Source of the DNA: Dongia_B sp964406155
Lineage (GTDB): Bacteria > Pseudomonadota > Alphaproteobacteria > Dongiales > Dongiaceae
DNA length: 64,000 nt
Assembly: GCA_964406155.1 (NCBI GenBank)
Contig: CAYOQR010000014.1
Coordinates: 1-64,000 of the forward strand
Direction: 5' to 3'
Shown here: positions 16,740-24,956 of the stretch, one piece after another
Layout: each line of letters opens with the position of its first letter
Position numbering within the stretch: position 1 is the stretch's first letter
Translations under genes and position numbers: made by a program
Notes under the pieces: model-generated
What the model saw: the letters and a program-made list of their open reading frames with translations, nothing else
Told to the model about the DNA's origin: nothing
The model's database searches: none

Positions 16740-18572
16740 ATGACGGCCTCATCCTCACCGACCCGCCAGCAGGCGCTCGATCTGCTGCACAAGATTTACG
16801 GCCATCAGGCCTTTCGCGGCCAGCAGGCGGCGATCATCGAGCATGTGGCGCAAGGCGGCGATGCTCTGGTCCTGATGCCGACCGGCGGCGGCAAATCGGT
16901 CTGCTACCAGATCCCGGCTCTGCTGCGCGACGGCGTCGGCATCGTCGTCTCGCCGCTGATCGCCTTGATGCAGGATCAGGTCGCGGCGCTGCAGCAGATG
17001 GGCGTGGCTGCCGCTTTTCTGAATTCGACCCTGACGCTCGACGAGGTACGCGAGATCGAGCGGCAATTGCGCCGAGGCTCGCTGCAGCTTCTTTATGTCG
17101 CGCCAGAGCGGCTGATGACGCCGCGCTTCCTCGACCTTCTGCGCGAGATCCGCATCGCCCTCTTCGCCATCGACGAGGCCCATTGCGTGTCGCAATGGGG
17201 GCATGATTTCCGGCCGGAATATATCCAGCTCTCGGTGCTGCATGAGCAGTTCCCCGAGATACCACGCATTGCGCTGACAGCGACGGCGGACCGGGAGACA
17301 CAGGCTGAGATCCGCACGCGCCTGGCATTGGACGAGGCTGAGATCTATCTCAGCAGTTTCGACCGGCCGAATATCCGCTACCGGGTGACGGAGAAGAGCG
17401 ACGGCAAGCGGCAATTGCTGCAGATCCTCGAAAGCGAGCAGACCGGCAATGCCGGCATCGTCTATTGCCAGTCGCGCAAGAAGGTCGAGGAGATCGCCGC
17501 CTGGCTGGAGCAACGCGGCGTCAACGCCTTGCCGTATCATGCCGGCATGACGCCCGAGGAGCGGCGGCGCAATCAGGAACGCTTCTTGCGCGAGGAGGCG
17601 ATCGTCATGGTGGCGACGGTCGCCTTCGGCATGGGGATCGACAAGCCCGATGTCCGTTTCGTCGCCCATCTCGACCTGCCGGGCAGTATCGAGGCCTATT
17701 ACCAGGAGACCGGCCGCGCCGGCCGCGACGGCGCACCGGCGGAAGCCTGGCTCGCTTTCGGCCTCGCCGATGTGGTGATGCTGCGCAAGCGCATCGCTGA
17801 CTCAGGCGCGCCTGAGGAACGCAAGCGGGTGGAGCGGCGCAAGCTCGATGCTCTGCTGGCTTTCTGCGAGGCGACGCAATGCCGCCGCCAGGCTCTGCTC
17901 GGCTATTTCGGCGAGGCGGCGCAGCCTTGCGGTAATTGCGATATCTGCCTCGATCCCGGAGAGACCTGGGATGCCACCGTCGCCGCGCAGAAACTGCTCT
18001 CCGCCGCCTGGCGCACGGGCCAGCGTTTCGGCGTCGCCCATCTCACCGATGTGCTGCGGGGCGAGATGACGGAGAAGGTGACGCAATACGGCCACGACCG
18101 CCTGCCGACTTTCGGCATCGGCCGCGATCTCGGCGTCAATGACTGGAAATCGCTCGCCCGGCAACTGGTGTCGCTGGGCTTTCTGACGGTCGATGGCGAG
18201 GGCTTCAACACGCTGGCCGTCAGCGAGACGGCGCGGCCCTTACTCAAGGGCCAGCAGCAATTGATGCTGCGCAAGCCGACCATCAAAATCGGCGGCAAGA
18301 CCGGCAAACGCGGCCGGCGCAGCTTCACCGCCAATCTGGGGCCGGGCGGCGTCGATCCGGTGTTGTGGGAGGCCTTGCGCACCTGCCGCCGCGATCTGGC
18401 GGCGGCGCAGAACGTGCCGCCTTATGTCATCTTCCACGACAATACGCTGATCGAAATCGCCCATCGCAAGCCGCAGACGCTCGATGAGTTCCTGGAGATC
18501 CCCGGCATCGGCGAGCGCAAGCTTGCGCGCTACGGTGACGATTTCCTGGAAGTGCTGGCGCGCTATACGTGA
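16740..18572 (+). CDS. recQ: ATP-dependent DNA helicase RecQ
   Basis: RecQ unwinds DNA 3' to 5' in recombination and repair. The 610-residue protein has the complete order: Walker A TGGGKSVCYQIPAL, DEAH box, helicase C-terminal motif TGRAGRDGAPAEAWL, the zinc-binding RQC domain (cysteines in ATQCRRQALL and CGNCDIC), and a C-terminal HRDC domain (LDEFLEIPGIGERKL). Its stop overlaps the next start. Confidence 0.97.
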   Translation: MTASSSPTRQQALDLLHKIYGHQAFRGQQAAIIEHVAQGGDALVLMPTGGGKSVCYQIPALLRDGVGIVVSPLIALMQDQVAALQQMGVAAAFLNSTLTLDEVREIERQLRRGSLQLLYVAPERLMTPRFLDLLREIRIALFAIDEAHCVSQWGHDFRPEYIQLSVLHEQFPEIPRIALTATADRETQAEIRTRLALDEAEIYLSSFDRPNIRYRVTEKSDGKRQLLQILESEQTGNAGIVYCQSRKKVEEIAAWLEQRGVNALPYHAGMTPEERRRNQERFLREEAIVMVATVAFGMGIDKPDVRFVAHLDLPGSIEAYYQETGRAGRDGAPAEAWLAFGLADVVMLRKRIADSGAPEERKRVERRKLDALLAFCEATQCRRQALLGYFGEAAQPCGNCDICLDPGETWDATVAAQKLLSAAWRTGQRFGVAHLTDVLRGEMTEKVTQYGHDRLPTFGIGRDLGVNDWKSLARQLVSLGFLTVDGEGFNTLAVSETARPLLKGQQQLMLRKPTIKIGGKTGKRGRRSFTANLGPGGVDPVLWEALRTCRRDLAAAQNVPPYVIFHDNTLIEIAHRKPQTLDEFLEIPGIGERKLARYGDDFLEVLARYT

Positions 18573-19009
18573 TGGCGAAACACGGATCTTCCGCGATCGT
18601 GCCGGCCCTGATCGCCGCTTACGAGGCGACGGATTATGCCGTGCGGGATGGCGATACCGAGCTGATCCTGCGGATTGGGCGGCCTGATGCTGCGCTGGAT
18701 GATCTGCTCGCGCGCCACGGCGCCGCGACCGCAGCGATTGTCACGGCCTGCAATCCGGAAAGCATCGTCTTTCCGGCCGAGGCGAACGCCCAGCGTCACG
18801 CCAATTTGCTGGCGTTCCTGCAGGTACGAGGCTTCCACAGCCTGCCGGCCGAGGGGCGGGATCCAGCAGGTGTCTGGATTGCCGAAACAAGCTGCTATGT
18901 GCTGGGGATCGGCCTGGACGAAGCACAGGAGATCGGCCGGCAGTTCCGGCAGAACGCCATCGTCTTCATCATGCGGGGCGAGGCGCCGGCGCTCGTTCTG
19001 CTGCGCTAG
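18572..19009 (+). CDS. DUF3293 family protein
   Basis: This 145-residue protein matches DUF3293 in outline: an N-terminal helix AAYEATDYAV, the segment IVTACNPES, and a GIGLDEAQEIGRQFRQNAI near the end. The ATG overlaps the recQ TGA by one base; a GTG one codon earlier is also possible. Function is unknown. Tight coupling to recQ may reflect co-expression only. Confidence 0.75.
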   Translation: MAKHGSSAIVPALIAAYEATDYAVRDGDTELILRIGRPDAALDDLLARHGAATAAIVTACNPESIVFPAEANAQRHANLLAFLQVRGFHSLPAEGRDPAGVWIAETSCYVLGIGLDEAQEIGRQFRQNAIVFIMRGEAPALVLLR

Positions 19010-19018
19010 AGGGCGGCG

Positions 19019-19480
19019 CTACAGGACTTCAACGGCCTTCATGTTCTGGATGGCGGCACGGGCCAGGGCATCGGCACGCTCGTTTTCCGGATGGCCGGCA
19101 TGGCCCTTTACCCAATGCCAGGAGACGCGGTGCGGCTTGGCGGCATGATCGAGGCGCTGCCACAGATCGGAATTCTTCACCGGCTTCTTGTCGGCGGTCC
19201 GCCAGCCGTTGCGCTTCCAGCCGGGCATCCATTCGGTGACGCCCTTCTTCACATACTGACTGTCGGTATAGAGGTTGACCTCGCTCGGCCGCTTCAGCGT
19301 CTCCAGAGCGACGATGGCGGCCATCATTTCCATCCGGTTGTTGGTGGTCGGAGTCTCGCCGCCGGACAGTTCTTTTTCCACCGTGCCATAGCGCAGGATG
19401 GCGCCCCAACCGCCCGGGCCGGGATTGCCACTGCAGGCCCCGTCGGTGAAGATCTCGATGCTCTTGACCGCTTCGCTCAT
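19019..19480 (-). CDS. rnhA: Ribonuclease HI
   Basis: RNase HI cleaves RNA in RNA:DNA hybrids. The 153-residue protein shows the catalytic set D-E-D-D in FTDGACSGNPGPGGW, NNRMEMMAAI, LYTDSQYV and HPENERADALA. It lies 21 bases after thrB and is the last gene of the ispH-thrB-rnhA group, an order seen across alphaproteobacteria. It converges with the DUF3293 gene. Confidence 0.97.
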   Translation of the reverse strand: MSEAVKSIEIFTDGACSGNPGPGGWGAILRYGTVEKELSGGETPTTNNRMEMMAAIVALETLKRPSEVNLYTDSQYVKKGVTEWMPGWKRNGWRTADKKPVKNSDLWQRLDHAAKPHRVSWHWVKGHAGHPENERADALARAAIQNMKAVEVL

Positions 19481-19501
19481 CGCTCAATCAGCCGATACTG
19501 T

Positions 19502-20464
19502 TCAGCCGATGCCATAGGCGGCAGCGGTCGCGGCGCCTTGATGGAAGCGCAGCTTGCGGAGATATTCCTTGGGGTCTTTCGGCTTCACGAAAGCGCCCGG
19601 CGGATGATTGAGCCAGTCATAAAGACGGGTCAGCAGGAAGCGGAGCGCGCTGCCGCGTGCGAGGATCGGCAGGGCCGCCATCTCGGCCGCCGGTATCGGC
19701 CGCAGCGCGTTGTAGCTTTGCACCATCAGCCGGGTCTTGGTGACGTTCAGGCTGTGATCCGGCTCGAAGCACCAGGCATTGAGGCAGATCGCCAGGTCAT
19801 AGGCGAGGAAATCGGTGCAGGCGAAATAGAAATCGATCAGCCCGGAAAGACGGTCCCCGAGGAAGAAGACATTGTCCGGAAAGAGATCGGCATGGATGAC
19901 GCCGATCTCCATATCCTTCGGCCAATTGGCTTCGAGGAAGGCGAGTTCCTGGGCGATGGTCTTGCCGAGGCCGGGCTCGACCTCGTCGGCGCGGTCCTTG
20001 GTCGCTTCCACCAGCTTGTGCCAGCCGGCCAGCGACAGGGCATTGGCCCGGGCCATGGTGAAGTCCCGGCCCTTGAGATGCAGGTCGGCGAGCGCCGTGC
20101 CGAGCAATTGGCAATGGCGCTCATTCGGCCGGCGCGGCCACATGCCCTCGAGGAAGCTGACGATGACGGCGGGCCGGTCGCAAAGTTCGTGCAGCGCCTC
20201 GCCATCACGCGCCCTGATCGGCGTCGGGCAGCTCAGCCCCTTGGCGGCGAGATGCTCCATCAGCCCCAGGAAGAAGGGCAGGTCCTGGCGCGCCACGCGC
20301 TTTTCATAAAGGGTGAGGATGTAGCTGCCCTTGGTGGTGCGGAGCAGGAAATTGCTGTTCTCGACGCCTTCGGCGATGCCCTTGCAGGCAACCACATTGC
20401 CGAGATCGTATTGGGCGAGGAAGGCGTTCAATTCGCCATCCGGGACTTCCGTATAGACAGCCAT
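19502..20464 (-). CDS. thrB: Homoserine kinase, aminoglycoside phosphotransferase fold
   Basis: This is the ThrB form with the APH/choline kinase fold, which phosphorylates homoserine before the ThrC step. The 320-residue protein carries GVENSNFLL near the nucleotide loop, the catalytic segment GVIHADLFPDNVFF, and LIDFYFACTDFLAYD with the metal aspartate. It begins MAVYTEV, the usual start of this family. Threonine synthase is encoded elsewhere in this window. Confidence 0.96.
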   Translation of the reverse strand: MAVYTEVPDGELNAFLAQYDLGNVVACKGIAEGVENSNFLLRTTKGSYILTLYEKRVARQDLPFFLGLMEHLAAKGLSCPTPIRARDGEALHELCDRPAVIVSFLEGMWPRRPNERHCQLLGTALADLHLKGRDFTMARANALSLAGWHKLVEATKDRADEVEPGLGKTIAQELAFLEANWPKDMEIGVIHADLFPDNVFFLGDRLSGLIDFYFACTDFLAYDLAICLNAWCFEPDHSLNVTKTRLMVQSYNALRPIPAAEMAALPILARGSALRFLLTRLYDWLNHPPGAFVKPKDPKEYLRKLRFHQGAATAAAYGIG

Positions 20465-20499
20465 GGATTGTCGCGCGATCTGATGGGTCAGGACGAAGC

Positions 20500-20519
20500 G
20501 GCGCGACCGAAGTCGCGCC
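20500..20519. repeat. 8-bp inverted repeat between thrB and ispH
   Basis: GGCGCGAC (20500-20507), CGAA, GTCGCGCC (20512-20519) form a stem with a stable tetraloop upstream of thrB, next to the 27-bp tandem repeats. Confidence 0.5.
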
Positions 20520-20540
20520 GGCTGCGGCGATGGGCTGAGC

Positions 20541-20621
20541 GATGACGGCTCACGCCGTCAACTGCACCAAAACGGCTCGCGCCGTCGGTTGCACGATGAC
20601 GGCTCACGCCGTCAGGGCGCG
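20541..20621. repeat. Three 27-bp tandem repeats, each a hairpin
   Basis: Three units begin at 20541, 20568 and 20595, each 27 bases. Units 1 and 3 share 20 identical leading bases; unit 2 is diverged. Each contains a small stem such as TGACGGC-TCAC-GCCGTCA. The third unit contains the ispH stop codon, so the array runs from the ispH 3' end into the gap before thrB. Confidence 0.85.
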
Positions 20622-21548
20622 CGGCAGTTTGAAATGGATGGTCTCGGTGGTGACCGGGATTTCGTCCATCTCGATCGTGTAACGCTGCCGGATCGCGTCC
20701 AGCACGTCCTGCACCAGAATTTCCGGGGCCGAGGCGCCGGCGGTGATGCCGACCGTCTTCACGCCCTCGAACCAGCTCCAGTCGATCTCGGCGGCCTTCT
20801 GCACCAGATGGGCATTGCCGCAGCCGGCGACCCGCGCCACTTCGACCAGGCGCCGCGAATTGGAGGAATTCGGCGCACCGATCACCAGCACCAGATCGCA
20901 GCGGCCGGCGATCGCCTTGACCGCCATCTGGCGATTGGTGGTGGCGTAGCAGATGTCTTCCTTGCGCGGGCCATTCAGAGTCGGGAAGCGCTTGCGCAAG
21001 GCTTCGATGATATCGACCGTATCGTCGACCGACAGGGTCGTCTGGGTGATATAAGCGAGATTCTCGGTCTGCGGCAGCTCGACCTTGGCCACGTCCTCGA
21101 CCGTCTCGACCAGGGTGACGGCGCCGGGCGGCAACTGGCCGATCGTGCCGATCACCTCGGGATGGCCGGCATGGCCGATCAGGATGATATGGCGGCCGAC
21201 ATTGAAATGGCCTTCCGCCTCGCGATGCACCTTGCTGACCAGCGGGCAGGTGGCGTCGAGATAGAGCAGGTTGCGGCGCTCGGCTTCGGCCGGCACCACC
21301 TTGGGCACGCCATGGGCCGAGAAGACCACGGGGAACTGACCGGGGATCTCGTCCAGCTCCTCGACGAAGATCGCGCCCTTGCGTTCCAGTTCCTCAACCA
21401 CATGCCGGTTGTGGACGATCTCGTGGCGGACATAGACCGGCGCGCCGAAGCGCTCCAGGGCCTTCTCCACGATCTGGATGGCGCGGTCGACGCCGGCGCA
21501 AAACCCGCGCGGTGCCGCCAGAAGCAGGGTCAGATTTGGTTTCTGCAT
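20604..21548 (-). CDS. ispH: 4-hydroxy-3-methylbut-2-enyl diphosphate reductase
   Basis: IspH is the last enzyme of the MEP isoprenoid pathway, producing IPP and DMAPP with an iron-sulfur cluster. The cluster cysteines appear in PRGFCAGVDRA, DATCPLVSKVHRE and further on before APNSSNSRRL. ATG 21548 (start MQKPNLT) matches family starts; an upstream in-frame ATG at 21611 would add 21 unlikely residues. The product is 314 residues. Another MEP gene, ispE, is at 54 kb. Confidence 0.96.
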   Translation of the reverse strand: MQKPNLTLLLAAPRGFCAGVDRAIQIVEKALERFGAPVYVRHEIVHNRHVVEELERKGAIFVEELDEIPGQFPVVFSAHGVPKVVPAEAERRNLLYLDATCPLVSKVHREAEGHFNVGRHIILIGHAGHPEVIGTIGQLPPGAVTLVETVEDVAKVELPQTENLAYITQTTLSVDDTVDIIEALRKRFPTLNGPRKEDICYATTNRQMAVKAIAGRCDLVLVIGAPNSSNSRRLVEVARVAGCGNAHLVQKAAEIDWSWFEGVKTVGITAGASAPEILVQDVLDAIRQRYTIEMDEIPVTTETIHFKLPRALTA

Positions 21549-21953
21549 GCTCGGATCCCGGTATTGCTTTTCCTGGAATATAGAAGTTTCGGCCCGCCGG
21601 GCAACCGCCAATTCCGCTGACCGGGCTTGCAGTTAGCGGTCGTCGCCGGGTTCCCATGTGGCAAGCTGAGGATAAGCTGACGGGAACCCGGCCGTTCCCC
21701 CGGATCCGGCCTCCCATGGCGCGATGACGTGACGTGGCGGGGCAGCAGGGCCAGGGGCGCTGAACCGATGGTCGGGATGTCCGGAAGCTGTGTTTCCCCG
21801 TGCCGACTCGCTTGTTAATCCGTTGGCGCTTCTCTAGAGTCGGCCGCATCGTTAACTTGTGCCGTTAACTTTATTGTCGTCACCCTCCGGGCCGGGACCA
21901 TCGGGGTCCCTGATATCGAGGCTTCGGGGCGGGATGACCGAAGGGGGAAAAGC
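21549..21953. other. Divergent intergenic region between ispH and the CDGSH gene
   Basis: About 400 bases with no supported gene. A candidate promoter toward the CDGSH gene and two copies of GTTAACTT (near 21850 and 21864) are the only notable sequences. Confidence 0.5.
21812..21840 (+). promoter_or_regulatory. Candidate promoter of the CDGSH gene
   Basis: TTGTTA (21812-21817) and TAGAGT (21835-21840) have a 17-base spacer. Similarity to consensus is moderate. Confidence 0.35.
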
Positions 21954-22193
21954 ATGGCTGAACCGCATATCGCCCAGAAGTCGCCCTTTAAAGTTGAGGT
22001 AACGGCCGGTAAGATCTACTTCTGGTGTGCCTGCGGGCAGAGCAAGAATCAACCCTTCTGCGACGGCTCGCACAAGGGCAGCGAGTTTTCGCCGGTCAAA
22101 TACGAGGCCGGAGAAAGCAAGGCGGTGTTCTTCTGCGGCTGCAAGCATTCCGGCCATAAGCCACTTTGCGACGGTTCCCATAGCCGTCTCTAG
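21954..22193 (+). CDS. Double CDGSH iron-sulfur protein
   Basis: A 79-residue protein with two CDGSH modules. The first has C25, C27, C36 and H40; the second has C61, C63, C72 and H76. Each should bind a 2Fe-2S cluster through three cysteines and one histidine. Such proteins act in redox or iron handling, but no specific role is known for this type. A GGGGGAAA ribosome site precedes the start. Confidence 0.93.
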   Translation: MAEPHIAQKSPFKVEVTAGKIYFWCACGQSKNQPFCDGSHKGSEFSPVKYEAGESKAVFFCGCKHSGHKPLCDGSHSRL

Positions 22194-22244
22194 GCCGCCC
22201 TCCATCCCAACATGATTTCACGCAAAAAAGAGCAAGGTTCGTCG

Positions 22245-22805
22245 ATGACCGATCGTCCTGTTTTCTCCTTCGGCAAGGTTTTCCGGAATCTTGCCTTCAT
22301 CGGCCTGTCGGCGGCGGCTCTGGCGGGTTGCGCCAGCGACAAGGGAGCACCGAAGCCTTGCCCGATGGTGATCGCGCCGCGTGAGCTGGCTTATGCGACG
22401 GATTTCGCGCCGGGCGGGAAGGATCTCTCCGACATTGCCTTCGAGGCAAAGATCGACAACTTCACCAGCTACTGCAAATACTCGCACGATACCGAGCCGG
22501 CTTATATCCGCACCGCCATGAAGGTGCAGTTCCTGGCGGCACGCGGTCCGAAATTCACCGGCGACAAAGCGAGCTTCAAATATTTCGTTGCGGTGACCGG
22601 CCCCGGCGGCTCGCTACTGCAGAAGCAGATTTTCGATGTCGATGTCGATCTCAGCGGCGGCAAGGTGCGGAACATCTCGGTCGATGAGATCGATCCGATC
22701 AAGATCTTCCCGAAGGACAAGGAAAACGGCGACTTCTACCGCATCTATGTCGGGCTCGATCTGACCAAGGACCAGCTCGATTACAACAAGCGCAATCCGC
22801 GCTGA
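22245..22805 (+). CDS. Hypothetical lipoprotein
   Basis: A 186-residue protein with a type II signal: basic start, hydrophobic helix and lipobox LAGC with C29 as the lipidated cysteine. The mature part is rich in charged residues and beta-forming segments such as FKYFVAVTGPGG; no family is recognised. ATG 22245 has GCAAGG 8 bases upstream; an in-frame ATG at 22212 lacks one. It follows the CDGSH gene by 51 bases and a hairpin closes the unit. Confidence 0.8.
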   Translation: MTDRPVFSFGKVFRNLAFIGLSAAALAGCASDKGAPKPCPMVIAPRELAYATDFAPGGKDLSDIAFEAKIDNFTSYCKYSHDTEPAYIRTAMKVQFLAARGPKFTGDKASFKYFVAVTGPGGSLLQKQIFDVDVDLSGGKVRNISVDEIDPIKIFPKDKENGDFYRIYVGLDLTKDQLDYNKRNPR

Positions 22806-22824
22806 GGCATTGTCCCGGAGGAGC

Positions 22825-22855
22825 CCTATAGCGGCAGAAAACATGCCGCTATAGG
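22825..22855 (+). terminator. Perfect 12-bp hairpin after the lipoprotein gene
   Basis: CCTATAGCGGCA and TGCCGCTATAGG pair perfectly around a GAAAACA loop. The bases after it are TGCAAAAAA rather than T-rich, so termination strength on the plus strand is uncertain. It separates the lipoprotein from the riboswitch. Confidence 0.55.
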
Positions 22856-22909
22856 TGCAAAAAATGCCGCTTGACGGATATTGGGGGCGGTATCATCCTC
22901 TGGCGCGAA

Positions 22910-23170
22910 GGTAAGCCCGCTGATGGGAGAGACCGCCCGGTGACCAGAGTGATCATCGGTCGGCGCCGAAGGAGCAACCGCCCCCGGAAACTCTCAGGCA
23001 AAAGGACCGCGGCGGGTTCAACACTCTGGAAAGCGGGCGGCCCCACACCTGGGCACGCCTCACCGACGGAGTAAACCGGGCCCTTCCAGTTTCACGATTC
23101 GGCCGATGGTCCGAATCGCCCGAGACGGGGAGGGTGGCCAATCTCTCAGGTTCCAAGGACAGAGGGGGGA
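22910..23170 (+). ncRNA. Tandem glycine riboswitch of the gcv operon
   Basis: Two glycine aptamers lie in series before gcvT. The first runs from GGGAGAGACCGC (22925) through GCCGAAGGAGCAA to CTCTCAGGCAAAAGGACCG. The second starts at ACTCTGGAAAGC (about 23022), has CACCGACGGAGTAAACC, and ends CTCTCAGGTTCCAAGGACAGAG (about 23143-23164). These are the conserved cores of the known class. The second aptamer carries an extra stem of roughly 65 bases between its two core strands, including GATTCGG/CCGAATC. It should switch on gcvT expression when glycine is abundant. Confidence 0.95.
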
Positions 23171-23172
23171 CG

Positions 23173-23198
23173 CGACATCATCCAATCGGATTGTGTCG
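23173..23198 (+). promoter_or_regulatory. Hairpin downstream of the glycine riboswitch
   Basis: CGACA/TGTCG and inner ATCC/GGAT form a hairpin between the second aptamer and the gcvT ribosome site (GGAGGA, 23217-23222). It may be part of the expression platform. No T-tract follows, which favours translational or Rho-type control over intrinsic termination. Confidence 0.45.
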
Positions 23199-23226
23199 TG
23201 CCCGTTCATATCTGTCGGAGGATATC

Positions 23227-24393
23227 TTGGATTCCAGCGCCGCATCACTGCTTCGCACGCCGCTTCACGACCTGCATGTCGAGCTGGGGGCCAAGATGGT
23301 GCCCTTCGCCGGCTATGAGATGCCGGTGCAATATCCCAGCGGCATTCTCACTGAACATCTTCACTGCCGTCAGGCGGCCGGCCTGTTCGACGTCTCGCAT
23401 ATGGGCCAGGTGCGGCTCAGCGCCGAGAATTACGAGCAGACGGCGGCGGCCCTGGAACGGCTCTGTCCCGGCGATTTCCTCGGCCTGCAGCCCGGCCGCC
23501 AGCGCTACAGCTTCTTCACCGACAACCAGGGCGGCATCCTCGACGATCTGATGGTCAGCCGCCTGACCGGTGATAACCTGACCGGCGGTAACTCGGCCGG
23601 TGGCAAGGGAGGCGACTATCTCTTCATGGTGGTCAATGCCGCCTGCAAGGTGGACGACATCTCCCATCTCAAGGCCAATCTCCATCATCGCAGTGAGATC
23701 GAGGAACTGGCCGACCGCGCTCTGCTGGCGCTGCAGGGACCGGAGGCCGGCGCCGTGCTCGCGCGTTTGGCGCCGGAGAGTGCTGACATGACTTTCATGA
23801 CGGCGCGGCGTCTTGGCATCGCCGGCATCGACTGCATCGTCACTCGCTCCGGTTATACGGGAGAAGACGGCTTCGAGATCTCCGTGGCGAACAGTGCCGC
23901 CGTCGATCTGGCGCGCCGTCTGCTGAAGGAAACAGAGGTGAAGCCGATCGGTCTCGGCGCCCGCGATTCGCTGCGGCTGGAGGCCGGGCTCTGCCTCTAT
24001 GGCAATGATATCACGCCCTCGACCACGCCGGTTGAGGCCGATCTCAGTTGGGCGATCGCCAAGCGGCGGCGCGAGCAGGGCGGCTTCCCGGGATCGGGCG
24101 TGCTGCAGCGGCAGTGGCAATCGGGCCCCGCGCGCAAGCGGGTCGGCATTCTGCCGGAAGGCAAGGCGCCGGCACGAGCCCATACCGAAATCGCCGATGC
24201 CGCCGGCGCGGTGATCGGCGAGGTGACCTCGGGTGGCTTCGGCCCCAGCATCAACAATCCGATCGCCATGGGCTACGTGGCGGCCGACCATGCGGCGCCG
24301 GGTACGCAGCTCAACCTGCTGGTGCGCGGCAAAGCGCTGCCCGCCAAGGTCGTCGCTCTGCCTTTCGTGCCGCATCGCTATCGGCGTGGCTGA
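23227..24393 (+). CDS. gcvT: Aminomethyltransferase, glycine cleavage T protein
   Basis: GcvT releases ammonia from the aminomethyl-lipoyl H protein and forms methylene-tetrahydrofolate. Conserved segments are KMVPFAGYEMPVQY, LFDVSHMGQ, TRSGYTGEDGFEI and LRLEAGLCLYGNDI. I chose TTG 23227 because GGAGGA lies 4 bases before it; the open frame extends back into the riboswitch. The 388-residue product has a small Gly-rich insertion around residues 115-130. It is the first gene under the glycine riboswitch. Confidence 0.95.
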   Translation: MDSSAASLLRTPLHDLHVELGAKMVPFAGYEMPVQYPSGILTEHLHCRQAAGLFDVSHMGQVRLSAENYEQTAAALERLCPGDFLGLQPGRQRYSFFTDNQGGILDDLMVSRLTGDNLTGGNSAGGKGGDYLFMVVNAACKVDDISHLKANLHHRSEIEELADRALLALQGPEAGAVLARLAPESADMTFMTARRLGIAGIDCIVTRSGYTGEDGFEISVANSAAVDLARRLLKETEVKPIGLGARDSLRLEAGLCLYGNDITPSTTPVEADLSWAIAKRRREQGGFPGSGVLQRQWQSGPARKRVGILPEGKAPARAHTEIADAAGAVIGEVTSGGFGPSINNPIAMGYVAADHAAPGTQLNLLVRGKALPAKVVALPFVPHRYRRG

Positions 24394-24463
24394 AACGGTG
24401 TAATTGGGCTTCTGTTGTCTGCCGACCAGCCACGGGTCAATGAAGAACGGGCCGGCGATCATT

Positions 24464-24509
24464 GCTTTGAATATCCACGCTTTGAATAATCCACACTTTG
24501 AATATCCAC
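24464..24509. repeat. Three 15-16-bp tandem repeats before gcvH
   Basis: GCTTTGAATATCCAC (24464-24478), GCTTTGAATAATCCAC (24479-24494) and ACTTTGAATATCCAC (24495-24509) follow each other directly and end just before the gcvH ribosome site. They are AT-richer than the surroundings. Confidence 0.85.
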
Positions 24510-24521
24510 AGGGAGTCGATG

Positions 24522-24899
24522 ATGAGTGAACTGCGCTACACCAAGGAACATGAATGGGTCCGCGCCGAGGGGGATATCGTGACGGTCGGCATCACGCCCT
24601 ATGCGCAGGAACAGCTCGGCGACGTCGTCTACGTCGAATTGCCGGAAGTCGGCCGCAAGGTCGAGCAGGGCAAGGAGATGGCTGTGGTGGAATCGGTCAA
24701 GGCGGCGAGCGAGGTCTATGCGCCCTTGACCGGCGAGGTGGTCGAGGTCAACAGCGCGCTCACCGATGCGCCGGCGACGGTCAATGAGGATGCCTTGGGC
24801 AAGGGCTGGTTCGTGAAGCTCAAGGTCGCCGATCCCAGCCAGTTGAACGGCATGCTGGATGAGACCGCCTATAAGGCGTTGTGTGACAGCGAGCACTGA
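24522..24899 (+). CDS. gcvH: Glycine cleavage system H protein
   Basis: GcvH carries the lipoyl arm that shuttles the aminomethyl group between P, T and L proteins. The 125-residue product starts MSELRYTKEHEWV and carries the lipoylated lysine in VESVKAASEVYAP. ATG 24522 has GGGAG 6 bases upstream; the preceding ATG 24519 is also in frame. It is the second gcv gene, 128 bases after gcvT. Confidence 0.97.
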   Translation: MSELRYTKEHEWVRAEGDIVTVGITPYAQEQLGDVVYVELPEVGRKVEQGKEMAVVESVKAASEVYAPLTGEVVEVNSALTDAPATVNEDALGKGWFVKLKVADPSQLNGMLDETAYKALCDSEH

Positions 24900-24956
24900 G
24901 GGCGCCGGGAAAGACCACAGGGAAGAGACCAAAAGGAATCACCGCGGAGCCATGCC

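Noticed and set aside
20541..20621. Tandem repeats as a CRISPR array
   Set aside because: The units abut with no unique spacers and no cas gene is near.
22012..22017. AGATCT in the core genome as evidence on the island enzyme's target
   Set aside because: A single unmethylated-looking site tells nothing about recognition because protection is by methylation.
22871..22896. TTGACG...TATCAT as promoter of the glycine riboswitch
   Set aside because: The spacer is only 14 bases, too short for a sigma70 promoter, so it was not listed.
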